DNA of 64,000 bases from Adhaeribacter pallidiroseus (GCF_003340495.1 NZ_QASA01000001.1:3844001-3908000), one strand, 5' to 3'. Shown: positions 1 through 9,989, numbered from the stretch's first letter. Made by a program: numbers and translations. Notes: generated by a model from the letters alone, not told the origin.

Positions 1-124
1 TAGCTTTGTACTTAAATACTACTATGTGCCGCACCTGTTCCGTTTTAGCCGTAAACGATACAGTAAATAAGACCAAAGCACCAAGTGCTAAGATTAGTAA
101 ACCAGATCCAGTTATTTTATTCAT
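1..124 (-). CDS. Dabb-family (stress-responsive alpha/beta barrel) exported protein, N-terminal part only
   Basis: The reverse strand opens with ATG at 124 and stays open for 41 codons to the window edge, so only the N-terminus is seen. Residues 1-26 form a signal peptide or membrane anchor (MNKITGSG, then a leucine/valine-rich core, then SFTAKT). The following residues EQVRHIVVFKYKA match the first strand of Dabb-domain proteins, which begin with a V-x-H-x-V-x-F-K-x-K pattern. These are small ferredoxin-like dimeric proteins; exported members are common in Bacteroidota and their function is mostly unknown. The gene is too short here to translate beyond the first strand, so the family assignment rests on that motif alone. 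Confidence 0.6.
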   Translation of the reverse strand, partial: MNKITGSGLLILALGALVLFTVSFTAKTEQVRHIVVFKYKA

Positions 125-785
125 GTTGCTATTTTTTGAGCTCTAGTATACTAAAATTTAATAGGTACTACAACTATTTACACTCATCAACAGCATTCTG
201 CCTCCATCAAAGGCGTTTTTAATCTATTTAATTGCGCTTTCTCAAGAATTAAGTTAGATATTTTACTAACTAAACAGTTCTTTTCAGATTTTTCGTAAAA
301 TTATGTTCTAGTTAATAATAAATTGTAATTGACTGGTTAATAATAAATTAGAATACTACTTCCGGCTTAAAGGTTATATTCAATATCAAAGGAAACTATT
401 TAACCTATTAAGTTTAGGTACTTACTGTATTTAAAACCACCTTAACTTTATTTCAATACTCCATATTGCTTCGTTCTTCTGTTTAAACCGTAATTCAGGT
501 TTAAGTCAGAAAGAAAAGTCTAAGTATTTTCTTTTTTTATCAAGTAATCTACCATCAATTAAAACTGATTAAAACTGATTTAAGCTGTAAATAATGGTTA
601 TACTTTGATTTACTCACTGTATTAAGCGCCTCTTTTTTAATATATAATTTACTTAATATTTTTTTTAATTATTAGAACCAAGTAATTAAATATTCCGTAT
701 ATTTGATATATTAAAACATTATAATATATTAATATAATAGTTATACATACTCGCTTTTAACTTTAACCATCAACCAAACTTAATT
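125..785. other. AT-rich intergenic stretch with short direct repeats
   Basis: No convincing gene is seen. A 14-base repeat (GTTAATAATAAATT) occurs at 311-324 and again at 336-349, and a 10-base unit (AAAACTGATT) is tandemly doubled at 561-580. The stretch probably carries the promoters of the divergent genes on both sides. Confidence 0.5.
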
Positions 786-1016
786 ATGCGCTATTGCAAA
801 CAAATCTGTCACCGTTGCGGCACTGAAGCAGACTCGCTTCGGGCATCTTGGTTTAATCTTCACATGTTGTGTCAAAATTGTCTCACCGAGGAAGTAGCTC
901 ATCCTTTATACGAACAAGCTAAAAGAGCTGAATTTACTAAAACTCAAACTGGCAATTACCGCTTCGAAGGATTTGGCTTACCAGACGATTTACAAAGAAA
1001 ATATTACCCTAATTAG
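786..1016 (+). CDS. Small zinc-ribbon-like protein, unknown function
   Basis: This 76-residue protein has two Cys pairs, C-H-R-C near residues 9-12 and C-Q-N-C near residues 29-32, the spacing of a small zinc ribbon or treble-clef fold. The C-terminal half is charged and ends in FEGFGLPDDLQRKYYPN, a patterned tail that resembles small uncharacterised proteins found in several Bacteroidota. The ATG at 786 is the only reasonable start. It stands alone in about 1.9 kb of very AT-rich DNA, with no partner gene on either side. A role in nucleic-acid binding or protein contact is a guess from the fold; no function is assigned. Confidence 0.65.
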   Translation: MRYCKQICHRCGTEADSLRASWFNLHMLCQNCLTEEVAHPLYEQAKRAEFTKTQTGNYRFEGFGLPDDLQRKYYPN

Positions 1017-2016
1017 AGCTATTTACTTAATCAACTATTTAGAATAATTATAATAAATATATAGGTACTACTCAATAAAGTGTAAGGTACAGCATTAAAG
1101 CCTTTTAGATTTATTAGTTATAATAAAGAAGGTATAACAATACCGGATCTTATCTATACGAATGTCACGGGTTAGCTAGTACTACAAAATAAGTATTTAA
1201 ACCCGAAAGTTGACAATTATAGAAACAATCATTCAAATAAGTTTTTATTATATACAATTTTTTTATATATTTATTTTACTATTATTAATATGCATTGTAA
1301 ATATGAATACTAAAACATTAAAATAATCTAATTAATAAATATCAATTTACACATTGGCTTAATTCTTGTTAAAATTTTCACCTTTTGAATTAATTATTTA
1401 AGTTTAAATTAAAGTCTACAATTTTTTATAGGTTAAATGATAAATTTTAATTTCATATAAGCTTAATTGGTAACAAGTATCTAACTTAACCCTCAAATTT
1501 GGTTAGCAAAAAAGGCAATAATATGTAATATGCGCTTTTATATAATTGTGAATTGAAATTGTAAGTGCAGTAAAAAATCGCAACTTTAATAAATATTAAT
1601 TTAGTTTTATATTTAATTTTTTTTATTAAATTAGCATTTACATTAAAAATTTAATTACTTTACCCAATAAAAGTTATAAAAAAACAAATTGTTAATTTTT
1701 ATGGTTTTACTACCAATTAGTTAAACATTATTCAAGTATTAGATAAAATTTTACAATTTTTTTTTGCGTTATAGGATTTACTTTACTTATTTTATAAAAA
1801 TATAATAGTTGATTAATAGAATTATATATATTAAAAATAAAATAGTTAAACCTTTATAGAAATTTAAAGTAAAAGACTATACTAAATTTAGAAACGAGTC
1901 AAAACTACGTAGCTCAAGAACAGAAACTATATATAATAAAGCATATAAGTCCTGTAACCATTATAAGAACGTAATTTTATAAGCCACTACTACAAAATCA
2001 TTAATTACTTTGTGTC
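1017..2016. other. 1-kb AT-rich gene desert
   Basis: No open frame with coding character is visible on either strand. The DNA is dominated by A/T runs and poly-T tracts (for example 1758-1765). It separates the zinc-ribbon gene from the dehydratase gene and should hold the latter's promoter, though I cannot place a clear -33/-7 pair. An unannotated small RNA cannot be excluded. Confidence 0.5.
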
Positions 2017-4002
2017 ATGAAAAAATTTATACTTGCTAATTCAATACCGCGATGGGTCATTTTACTGATCGATCAGGTTATTACAAGCTGGTCATTTGTA
2101 TTAGCATTTTTTGTAATAACGCAGTTTGAATTTTCAAACATATTAAGAGGACATTTCTTTATATATACAGGCCTATACTGCACTGTTTCGCTGAGTGTAT
2201 TTTTCCTCATGCGTATACATACAGGCGTAATCCGGTATTCTAATACCCAAGATATTGTTAGAATATTCTCTGCTGTATTAGCTACTAGTTTTATATATAT
2301 ACTTCTATTAACCATGGTAATCATTCCAGTTTACCATATAAACACCATAAATATATTTACGGTACTACTAATTAATTTCTTTATCTCTTCTTCTTTGCTA
2401 GTAATGCTTAGAATTGGGGCGAAAAGCTTTTTTCAATTTATTAAGAGAAGTACCACTGCCGAAAAAGAAACGGTGCTCATTTTTGGATCCGATACTAGTT
2501 CTATGCTTATAAAAAGAGCTTTGGAACATAGTAACACAAGTCGGTTTGTAATTGCTGGTTTCATTGACGATAATCAACAAAATATAAACAAGTACATTCA
2601 ACAGAAAAAAGTATATCCTGCTAAAAACATTGAACAATTACGCTTGAAGCTGAAAGTGGATAAAGTAGTTGTGATGAGTGAAGATTTGAAATCTGAAGGA
2701 AGAAAGAAAATAATTGAAAAATGTTTAGAAATTGGCTTAAAGATATTAACTGTTCCACCAACCGAACAGTGGATTTCCGGCAAACTACGGGTTAACCAGA
2801 TTAAAGATCTTAAAATTGAGGATCTACTGCAACGTGATCCGATTGTTATACAAAGCGATAATATCTCTCGCGAAATTACAGGCAAGCGCGTCTTGGTAAC
2901 AGGCGGTGCTGGATCTATTGGTTCCGAGATTGTAAGACAAGTTTTAACTTTCGATCCGGCTATGGTTATAATCTGTGACCAAGCAGAGTCGCCTTTACAT
3001 GAACTCCAATTAGAAGTAGAAGAAGCATATCCAGATGCTAATCTAAAAATATACATCTCTAATATTCAAAATTATAACCGGATGTATGCACTTTTTGAAG
3101 AGTTTAGTCCGGAGATTGTTTTTCATGCGGCAGCTTATAAGCACGTACCAATGATGGAAAATAATCCATCGGAAGCCATTCTGACGAATATACTGGGTAC
3201 TAAAACCTTAGCGGATTTGTCTATTGCTTTTGATGTAGAGAAATTTGTAATGATTTCGACAGATAAAGCAGTTAATCCGACTAATATAATGGGTGCTTCT
3301 AAGCGTATTGCCGAAATTTACATCCAATCTTTAAACGATGTAAATGTTCAATCGCTAAATAACATTAACTATATTAGTTCACGTTTAAATGATCTAACAC
3401 ACTCTAAAACCAAGTTTGTAACTACTCGCTTTGGAAACGTATTAGGTTCTAACGGCTCTGTTATTCCGCGGTTCCGGGCTCAAATTGAAAAAGGCGCTCC
3501 GCTTACCGTTACACACCCCGAAATCACCCGCTATTTCATGACCATTCCGGAAGCGTGTCAGCTTGTTCTGGAAGCTGGCAGTATGGGCAAAGGTGGCGAG
3601 ATCTTCTTGTTTGATATGGGTGAACCTGTTAAAATTGCTGATTTAGCCAGAAAAATGATTAAACTGGCTGGTTTAATTCCGGATGTAGATATAAAGATTG
3701 TTTATACAGGCCTGCGTCCCGGCGAAAAACTTTACGAAGAATTGCTTAATAAAGAAGAAGAATCTATTCCAACGCACCACGATAAAATCAAAATTTCAAA
3801 AGTAAGAACTTACCTTTACGATAAGGTAGCTAGTGATATAAAAGAACTGCTCACCTTGGTTCAGAAAGAAAATGATGACTACGAAGTAGTGAAAAAGATG
3901 AAAGATATTGTTCCTGAGTTTCTAAGCAAGAACTCGAAATACGAAGAGCTGGATTACAATGTTTCTACTAATAACTCACTATTGATTCAACAGGCTAGCT
4001 AA
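2017..4002 (+). CDS. Membrane nucleoside-diphosphate-sugar 4,6-dehydratase (WbpM/CapD/PglF type)
   Basis: The 661-residue protein is a full-length member of the large WbpM/FlaA1-related polysaccharide family, which converts UDP-GlcNAc to a 4-keto-6-deoxy sugar for O-antigen, capsule or glycoprotein glycans. Four hydrophobic segments (about residues 13-35, 46-65, 82-105 and 110-133) anchor it in the inner membrane. A first nucleotide-binding region follows (VLIFGS near 153), and then the catalytic SDR domain with the NAD motif TGGAGSIG at 295-302. The sequence STDKAVNPTNIMGASKR carries the active site, where Met replaces the usual SDR Tyr, as is normal for this family. It is followed by a strong terminator, so it appears monocistronic. 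Which sugar it makes cannot be read from sequence. Confidence 0.93.
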   Translation: MKKFILANSIPRWVILLIDQVITSWSFVLAFFVITQFEFSNILRGHFFIYTGLYCTVSLSVFFLMRIHTGVIRYSNTQDIVRIFSAVLATSFIYILLLTMVIIPVYHINTINIFTVLLINFFISSSLLVMLRIGAKSFFQFIKRSTTAEKETVLIFGSDTSSMLIKRALEHSNTSRFVIAGFIDDNQQNINKYIQQKKVYPAKNIEQLRLKLKVDKVVVMSEDLKSEGRKKIIEKCLEIGLKILTVPPTEQWISGKLRVNQIKDLKIEDLLQRDPIVIQSDNISREITGKRVLVTGGAGSIGSEIVRQVLTFDPAMVIICDQAESPLHELQLEVEEAYPDANLKIYISNIQNYNRMYALFEEFSPEIVFHAAAYKHVPMMENNPSEAILTNILGTKTLADLSIAFDVEKFVMISTDKAVNPTNIMGASKRIAEIYIQSLNDVNVQSLNNINYISSRLNDLTHSKTKFVTTRFGNVLGSNGSVIPRFRAQIEKGAPLTVTHPEITRYFMTIPEACQLVLEAGSMGKGGEIFLFDMGEPVKIADLARKMIKLAGLIPDVDIKIVYTGLRPGEKLYEELLNKEEESIPTHHDKIKISKVRTYLYDKVASDIKELLTLVQKENDDYEVVKKMKDIVPEFLSKNSKYEELDYNVSTNNSLLIQQAS

Positions 4003-4037
4003 CTCCTAGCGAATAAGTTCTCCAGTATTTATTGTTA

Positions 4038-4074
4038 GCGGCGTGAATAAAACTATTATTCACGCCGCTTTTTT
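4038..4074 (+). terminator. Rho-independent terminator of the dehydratase gene
   Basis: A perfect 12-bp stem (4038-4049 with 4057-4068, sequence GCGGCGTGAATA) with a 7-base loop is followed by six T residues at 4069-4074. It lies 35 bases after the stop codon. Confidence 0.93.
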
Positions 4075-4309
4075 GTAGGTATTAAAATTAGAACAATTTA
4101 AAAAATTAGCTATATCCCAGCTATAATATTAAAAACAAGAGTCAGGCAAATCTGGAAAATATCTTTTGGATTATATTGATGCTCATGATCCAAGTAATAC
4201 TCACCTTAATCGCTTCTTTACGGTAATTTTTTAAATATTTAATACTTACCTTCTTTTTCCGTTTGTATAGCTAAGATTATAACCAAAAGTTCCCGGCATT
4301 TTGTTAACG

Positions 4310-4346
4310 AAAAAGCCTTTCATCTTTCACAGACAAAAGGCTTTTT
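4310..4346 (-). terminator. Hairpin terminator, A/T flanked on both sides
   Basis: An 11-bp stem (AAAAAGCCTTT at 4310-4320 with AAAGGCTTTTT at 4336-4346) gives a T-run on either strand. It sits downstream of the reverse-strand oxidoreductase remnant and is probably that gene's old terminator; it could also act as a second stop for rightward transcription. Confidence 0.7.
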
Positions 4347-4403
4347 ACAAGTACTGCCTTAGGGTATGAAATGAAACAAATTTTAAATTTTTATTAGTTT
4401 ACC

Positions 4404-4800
4404 CTATTTAGCAGCTTCCTAAATAGCTATCAGGTATTTTACATCGCGTAAATCTTCTTCCCCGGAGTTTTAGGAGTTTTATTTTCCAGAATACATTCCG
4501 ATAGATGGTCCATTTCCGCGGCAAATTGATTTCCTTCCTGTATTTCTATTTTTTGCGTACCGTCTTCTAATTTTAATTCTGAGTTATGTTCGTAGTAATA
4601 CGTAGCCATATCCAGAATGAGCGATCTTTTAGATCCAAATACTTGAAAGCGCTTAACGCCTTCGTATCCGTAACTGGAACGACAATTTGCCAATACCATA
4701 CTGGAAAACGGAGCGTAAAAGATACTGTTTTTTCTACTTCTTTAAACCGGCTATCATCAGGATCACTGCATAGCATGGCCGCTATTTCTGATTGATCAGC
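4404..4800 (-). pseudogene. Decayed Gfo/Idh/MocA-family oxidoreductase, C-terminal fragment
   Basis: Two overlapping reverse frames together spell the C-terminal part of a Gfo/Idh/MocA sugar oxidoreductase. The first frame (from 4800) reads ADQSEIAAMLCSDPDDSRF, then EVEKTVSFTLRFP. The second picks up near 4700 with VLANCRSSYGYEGVKRFQVFG and continues to the EIQEGNQFAAEMDHLSECI segment. A second slip near the G-run at about 4461 is needed to read the expected PGEEDLRDV, and after that TAG replaces the usual Tyr codon in the AIYEAAK motif. The NAD-binding N-terminal half is absent: a TAA lies directly upstream of 4800. The gene is therefore truncated and broken at least three times, and it is certainly non-functional as an oxidoreductase. 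Confidence 0.85.
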
Positions 4801-5101
4801 TTAAAACAGTCGTATGAATTAACAATTAAAATTAACCAACCTCAGTGCTCTTGCTTGCACAAATGCATTCATAAAACAGTAGTTTCAGCCAATTACAATA
4901 TGGGCAGGACGGAGCTAGCTGATTTTAGAACATTATATAAAAGTTAAATTATACTACCTGGTAAATTTAATTATCATAAAAGATGCATTTTTATTAGGTG
5001 ATTTTAAATTAAGCATGCCTAACATTTACCCACAAAAAAAACCTTACCAGATTGTTTGGTAAGGTTTTTAATGGAACTGCGAGTATTACCAGCTTTGCCA
5101 T
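4801..5101. other. Intergenic region, only a terminator recognised
   Basis: No gene is seen. The region holds the terminator of the downstream reverse-strand gene at 5034-5069 and otherwise AT-rich sequence. The missing N-terminal half of the oxidoreductase cannot be found here in any frame. Confidence 0.45.
5034..5069 (-). terminator. Terminator of the PepSY-like protein gene
   Basis: A stem (ACCTTACCA with TGGTAAGGT, extended by A/T pairs) spans 5034-5069 with a short loop and T-runs on both strands. It lies 33 bases past the stop of the gene ending at 5102 on the reverse strand. Confidence 0.85.
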
Positions 5102-5554
5102 TTACTTAAGTTGTTTAAAGAAATAGACATAATTATCAGGCATAACCCGAACTAAAACTTCTTTTTCTCCTTTTTTAAGATCAACAAAATAAACGGTGCT
5201 CTCGCTATTATACTGAATTACTTTGCTGATTTCGTAACCTTTATAGGTTTTCGCTATTCTGGCTAACGCTACTTCTGATAGTTGGTTGGTTTTACCAACT
5301 TGCGTGGTAGCTAGATGATTACCATCTAAATCGTAAAAAGCCGTCATATTTACCCCATCAAGGTTAAAAAAAGCTTTCTGAAATTTATCAGTTACAACCC
5401 AGCTTACATTAGTAGCCCCGGTATACAAATCGTTAAATTGGGCTTTAGCAATAGAAGAAGCTTTTACTTCTTTGCTGTACCGGTAATCGTCGGCGGCAAA
5501 AGTGCTTACTGATAACCCTGTTACCAATAAAACAGTGTAAATTACTTTTTTCAT
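5102..5554 (-). CDS. Secreted PepSY-like (BLIP-type fold) protein, unknown role
   Basis: The likely start is the Met codon at 5554, which begins a clear signal peptide (MKKVIYTVLLVTGLSVSTFA, cleavage after AxA); an in-frame ATG nine codons upstream would put charged residues before it. The mature part, about 130 residues, contains AQFNDLYTGATNVSW and AFYDLDGNHLATT, the W-x-x-x-x-x-x-x-A-x-F / A-x-Y-D pattern of periplasmic PepSY-like proteins frequent in Bacteroidota. The C-terminus repeats a related strand pattern (YKGYEISKVIQY, then STVYFVDL). No enzyme motif is visible. A strong terminator follows, so it is transcribed alone. Binding of peptides or envelope stress roles are only family speculation. 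Confidence 0.75.
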   Translation of the reverse strand: MKKVIYTVLLVTGLSVSTFAADDYRYSKEVKASSIAKAQFNDLYTGATNVSWVVTDKFQKAFFNLDGVNMTAFYDLDGNHLATTQVGKTNQLSEVALARIAKTYKGYEISKVIQYNSESTVYFVDLKKGEKEVLVRVMPDNYVYFFKQLK

Positions 5555-6175
5555 TTTTGTTACATTTAAATTACGCAACAAAGTAGATAATTATTAATTA
5601 AATTTTCAAGTAAAAAGCTATTTATTTAATAAAAAATCAAAATAATTAACTTTAACTTAATAAATATATAATTTAAAAACCCGCTATATAATTGATTAAT
5701 AATAGCTTTAATTATTTCTGACTTACTATGTTTTACCCAGTAGTACTGCTATAACAACTTGTAATTAATTCTTTGCTCACCCGTATTGCTTTATATAAAT
5801 GCCCGCAAATTAACCAAGTGCATCAACCAAGTAACACGCGATTTAATGCATGGATTTCAGGAAGACAGTAAGTAGCATTTTTCAACTGCACTACTTCTTT
5901 CGGCGTCCTTTTTTAAAAATTCAAAATAAATAATGTAAATAAGATTATTGGCGCGAAATTGTTATGGAACAAGACTAGAATTTAAAAATTTACGCCTGAG
6001 TGGTAATAGCGAAAGTACTACTAGTACAAAAAGCTTTTTACGGGCCTTATTACAGTAACATTAAATAATAAAAATATAGCTTAAAGTGCTAAACTATATT
6101 AATATATAAATTATTATATATGAATAAGTAGATTAATTGATATATTCCTTAATTTAGCAAAAATTTAATTGCATA
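5555..6175. other. AT-rich divergent intergenic region
   Basis: No gene is seen in about 620 bases. It must carry the promoters for the secreted protein (leftward) and the hybrid kinase (rightward). The octamer AACCAAGT occurs twice near 5811-5833; no clear operator is recognised. Confidence 0.45.
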
Positions 6176-9016
6176 ATGGCAGAAACTATTCAGGCTTTTA
6201 AAAAAAGGCTAGAAGCCGATAATACTGCTCGTATGAAAGTCGAAACAAAATACCTGCAAACGTTTAAATATGTGAAACAGCAAAGTCCTCTTGAAAATCT
6301 CAGTAAACAAGAGCAATTATTAAAAGCAATTTTTGATCTGGATGAGCGCTTAACTTTTATTACTGATACAACTGGCAAGATTATTTTGGCCAATAAAGCA
6401 CTTGCTCAATTTTTCTCTGCAGATCCGCAATCGTTACTGGCTAAAGATTACTTGGATCTTATTTACAAAGACGCACCCACAATCAGTAAACAGAGAAACG
6501 TTGATCAATTAGTCATACAAAAAAAGGAGATTGTTTCTTCCGAAGAAAACCTCACGCGGCCAAATGAAGCTGAAAAATGGTTCTTTTGCACCAGGCAACC
6601 GCTATTTCTTAACGGAGCAGGCTACTTGCTTGTTCAGTTTGCAGATATCACTGAAAAAAAACAAACAAAACAGATTTCTTTTGAACAAGCTGAATTTTAC
6701 CAATTAATCTCCGAAAATTCCTCAGATCTTATTGGCTTGCACCATCCGGATGGTAGGGTGTTGCTATATTCTGCCAACAGTAAGGATTTACTTGGCTACG
6801 ATGCTACCGAACTAATTGGAAGCTTCCCTTATACACTTATACATCCAGATGATCTGGAAGTAATTAAAGAATCAGAAAACAAGAATTCATTAAAGGATAG
6901 CCCTTTTCTTCTACCTCAGTACCGTATACGCAAAAAAAATGGCGAGTATACTTGGTTTGAAACCACAATTAAATTTATTACAGATGAAGCTGGACAAATT
7001 ATTCGTATACAAAGTTCGTCGTGCGATATAAGTAATCGTAAGAAAGCTGAAGTAGCCCTCGAAAAAAGTGAGAAAAAGTACCGGGACTTAGTTTCGTATA
7101 GCCAGGTAATTATTTTTACGCACACCCTGGACGGTATTATATTATCCACCAATCCTATTATGCAAAATATACTGGGCTATACCGAACTGGATATGGTGGG
7201 CTTACCTTTTACCGAGATACTGCGCCCCCGGGATCGGATACGTTATCAGGAATATCTCCACGACATTTTGCAGCATGATAAAGTGGTAGATGTTATTACC
7301 GTAATAGATAAACAAGGACAGCCTAAACATTTACTTTTTCAGAATATAAAGGTAAACGAACCGGATGTAGAACCTTACATTATTGCCTTTGCTCAAGACA
7401 TTACAGAGCGTTTAGAGGCCGAAAATGAACTTAAAAAAGCTAAAAACAAAGCAGAGATTTCGGCTAAATCCAAAGAATTATTTTTGGCTAACATGAGCCA
7501 CGAAATTCGGACTCCCATGAACGGGATTATTGGCATGGCCGCCTTGTTAAAGAAAACTTCCTTGGATACTGCTCAGCAGAATTATCTGAAACTTATTCAA
7601 GAATCAGCGCAAAATCTCCTGGTAATTATCAACGATGTACTCGATGTAGCTAAAATAGAATCCGGAAAGCTGCAATTTGAAGAAATACCTTTTAATGTAA
7701 ACGATATTTTACTCTCTGCGCAACAATCGCTTATTTACAAAGCCGAAGAAAAAGATATCTTATTAGATGTAAAGCTTTTAAATTTAAAAGAACCTTTAGT
7801 TACCGGCGATCCCTACCGACTTACGCAAATATTAATAAATCTGCTCAGCAATGCTATAAAGTTTACGCAAGTAGGTAGAGTAGAACTAGCGGCCGAAATA
7901 GCCCACGAAAGTATTTTTGAGTATACTCTACGCATTGCCGTTACCGATACGGGTATTGGCATTGCTGCAGATAAAATAGATACTATTTTCGAAAGTTTTG
8001 TGCAAGCGAATAGTGATATTACCCGCAAATACGGGGGTAGTGGATTAGGTCTTACTATTTGCAAAAACTTAATAGAATTACAGGGAGGGCGCATTTGGGC
8101 TAAAAGTAAGCCTGGTCAGGGAGCTACATTTATTTTTGAAATAAATTACCCTAAAGTGCATCAAACACCTGCTACTCCCGAAAAAGCTCCACAGATTAAT
8201 TATAATACCTTAAGTTCGTACAAAATTTTATTAGCGGAAGATAATGCCATTAATCAATTTATGGCGGAATCGATTTTAAATAGCTGGGGCGTACTAGTTG
8301 ACATTGCCAATAATGGAAAGGAGGCTTTGGATCTGCACCAACAATTTACTTATGACATAATCTTAATGGACATTCAGATGCCGGTAATGGGTGGGGTGGA
8401 AACAACGCGATTAATCCGGCAAATGTCTAACCCCATAAAAGCGCAAATTCCTATTATTGCTCTTACAGCTAACGCCTTAAAAGGCGATAGCGAAGTTTAC
8501 TTGCAAGCGGGGATGAATGATTACATGTCAAAACCATACGAAGAAGAAAAATTATTTCTAAAAATTTCTCATAATATCCGTCAGAAGGACTTAGCCGTTG
8601 AAACGCTACCCGAAACTGGCGGCAAAGAAGCAAGCTCATTAATCTTACCCGTGGGCAATCAATATAACTTAAGCTTAATTCAGAATTTGGCTAAAGGCGA
8701 CCAATCATTTGTCAACCAAATGATTGCCATGTTTATTAGTATTATTCCGGATGCGATCCGCAACATGCAAACCTACACCGCCACTAACAATTGGTATGAG
8801 TTAAGCCAAGTAGCGCATAGTCTGAAACCTGCCGCCGATACCTTAATGCTTTTTTCAATCCGGGAGCAGTTGGCAAAATTAGAAACGGATGCCCGAAATA
8901 ACCATCAACTTACGGCTATACCTGCTTTAGTTGCCAGCATTACCAATGGCCTGCAAGAAATTATAAACCAGCTACAAAAAGATTTTCAAAACGCAGATAT
9001 TTTTTCAAAAAATTAG
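6176..9016 (+). CDS. Hybrid sensor histidine kinase with three PAS domains, receiver and HPt
   Basis: The 946-residue protein contains all parts of a phosphorelay in one chain. Three PAS domains lie at about residues 45-155, 170-290 and 300-415; the second and third end in the DIS/DIT linker typical of PAS-PAC pairs. The kinase core follows: H box MSHEIRTPMNGIIG with phospho-acceptor His442, N box NLLSNAIKF, G1 DTGIGI and G2 GGSGLGL. A receiver domain (about 685-800) carries LAEDN and phospho-acceptor Asp732 in LMDIQMP, with the conserved Lys in MSKPY. A C-terminal HPt domain shows AHSLKPAADT with His881. There are no membrane segments, so it is cytoplasmic and probably senses an internal cue such as redox state or a small ligand. 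The gene stands alone and no output regulator is adjacent. Confidence 0.95.
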   Translation: MAETIQAFKKRLEADNTARMKVETKYLQTFKYVKQQSPLENLSKQEQLLKAIFDLDERLTFITDTTGKIILANKALAQFFSADPQSLLAKDYLDLIYKDAPTISKQRNVDQLVIQKKEIVSSEENLTRPNEAEKWFFCTRQPLFLNGAGYLLVQFADITEKKQTKQISFEQAEFYQLISENSSDLIGLHHPDGRVLLYSANSKDLLGYDATELIGSFPYTLIHPDDLEVIKESENKNSLKDSPFLLPQYRIRKKNGEYTWFETTIKFITDEAGQIIRIQSSSCDISNRKKAEVALEKSEKKYRDLVSYSQVIIFTHTLDGIILSTNPIMQNILGYTELDMVGLPFTEILRPRDRIRYQEYLHDILQHDKVVDVITVIDKQGQPKHLLFQNIKVNEPDVEPYIIAFAQDITERLEAENELKKAKNKAEISAKSKELFLANMSHEIRTPMNGIIGMAALLKKTSLDTAQQNYLKLIQESAQNLLVIINDVLDVAKIESGKLQFEEIPFNVNDILLSAQQSLIYKAEEKDILLDVKLLNLKEPLVTGDPYRLTQILINLLSNAIKFTQVGRVELAAEIAHESIFEYTLRIAVTDTGIGIAADKIDTIFESFVQANSDITRKYGGSGLGLTICKNLIELQGGRIWAKSKPGQGATFIFEINYPKVHQTPATPEKAPQINYNTLSSYKILLAEDNAINQFMAESILNSWGVLVDIANNGKEALDLHQQFTYDIILMDIQMPVMGGVETTRLIRQMSNPIKAQIPIIALTANALKGDSEVYLQAGMNDYMSKPYEEEKLFLKISHNIRQKDLAVETLPETGGKEASSLILPVGNQYNLSLIQNLAKGDQSFVNQMIAMFISIIPDAIRNMQTYTATNNWYELSQVAHSLKPAADTLMLFSIREQLAKLETDARNNHQLTAIPALVASITNGLQEIINQLQKDFQNADIFSKN

Positions 9017-9039
9017 TATTGCCTGTTCCTCCCAATGCT

Positions 9040-9792
9040 CTAGTGTGCATGAGCAGAAACATCCGGCTCGGAAGTAACCTGTAATTGCTTTACTTTACCT
9101 TGTTCCCAAGCGTTCGCTCCGGGTACTGGTTTAGGCATGGGAATATCGGCGCGCTGTTGTTGCTTTTCGGTGGCTTTTACCTTAAATCGTGCATCCCGGT
9201 CGGCTAGCAATTTCGGATCTAGCTGGCCATCCTTCGTAAAGCCCATCATAATTTGCGGAATACCCATCGGTAGTTCCAGATCCTGGTCGGTATGCCAGGT
9301 ATGAATCACCTTACCGTAAGTGGAAACAATTTGCTCCATTAACTCATGTTCGGCTACGTCAGGGATTCCGGGCGCAATTAGTTCTCCCGATTTTACCTCG
9401 TAGGCGTGACTATGCCATAATTCCCGCTCGGCCATTGGTAAAGTACGGAATAACTTTTCCGACACAATGTATTCTACACCCATGATTTTAGCGGTTTCAC
9501 CGTTGCCATCGTACATCACGCACTGGGTTAAATCTTCGTTAATTTTAGTGCAGTAATGGTGTGCTTCCATTTGTCCTTTTATATTCCCGTTGTAAAAATG
9601 AAAACCATCGAGGTACATGTTTAATTTTTTTAACGGCGTTTTATCTTGCATCACTGCAGCTCCGGTTTCCAGAACTTTCGTTTTCGTTGATTTTTCCTGT
9701 CCCGGCGATTTTACGTACGAACTGGTATTTTCGCCGCCGCAGCTCCATAGCCATAAAGGCACCATTAGCAAAAACAATCTGAATCTTCTCAT
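9040..9792 (-). CDS. OBAP-family (DUF1264) lipoprotein
   Basis: The 250-residue protein starts with a lipoprotein signal (MRRFRLFLLMVPLWLWSCGG; Cys18 is the probable lipidation site). The mature part matches the oil-body-associated protein family: an N-terminal segment with YLDGFHFYNG, a histidine-rich EAHHYC, then LTQCVMYDG, GVEYIVSEKLF and LWHSHAYEVKSG. In plants the family is linked to oil bodies; in bacteria its role is unknown, and exported lipoprotein forms are found in many soil bacteria. The convergent hybrid kinase ends only 23 bases away. The conserved His residues suggest metal or heme binding, which is inference only. Confidence 0.85.
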   Translation of the reverse strand: MRRFRLFLLMVPLWLWSCGGENTSSYVKSPGQEKSTKTKVLETGAAVMQDKTPLKKLNMYLDGFHFYNGNIKGQMEAHHYCTKINEDLTQCVMYDGNGETAKIMGVEYIVSEKLFRTLPMAERELWHSHAYEVKSGELIAPGIPDVAEHELMEQIVSTYGKVIHTWHTDQDLELPMGIPQIMMGFTKDGQLDPKLLADRDARFKVKATEKQQQRADIPMPKPVPGANAWEQGKVKQLQVTSEPDVSAHAH

Positions 9793-9989
9793 AACTACTA
9801 AACTCTCCGGTGTTCTTTTATTTGTTGCTATTTCTTAAGAAGTTAACGGCAGTAATTGCGTCAGGTTTTGTGCATTTAATTTTAAAAGCTAATTAATACG
9901 GATACATAATGCCGTATTTAAACAACAACAAGAGGTTTTTTTAAAGAGTACTTAAGATGCTGGGTAAACTAGATTACATAGAGTGATAT

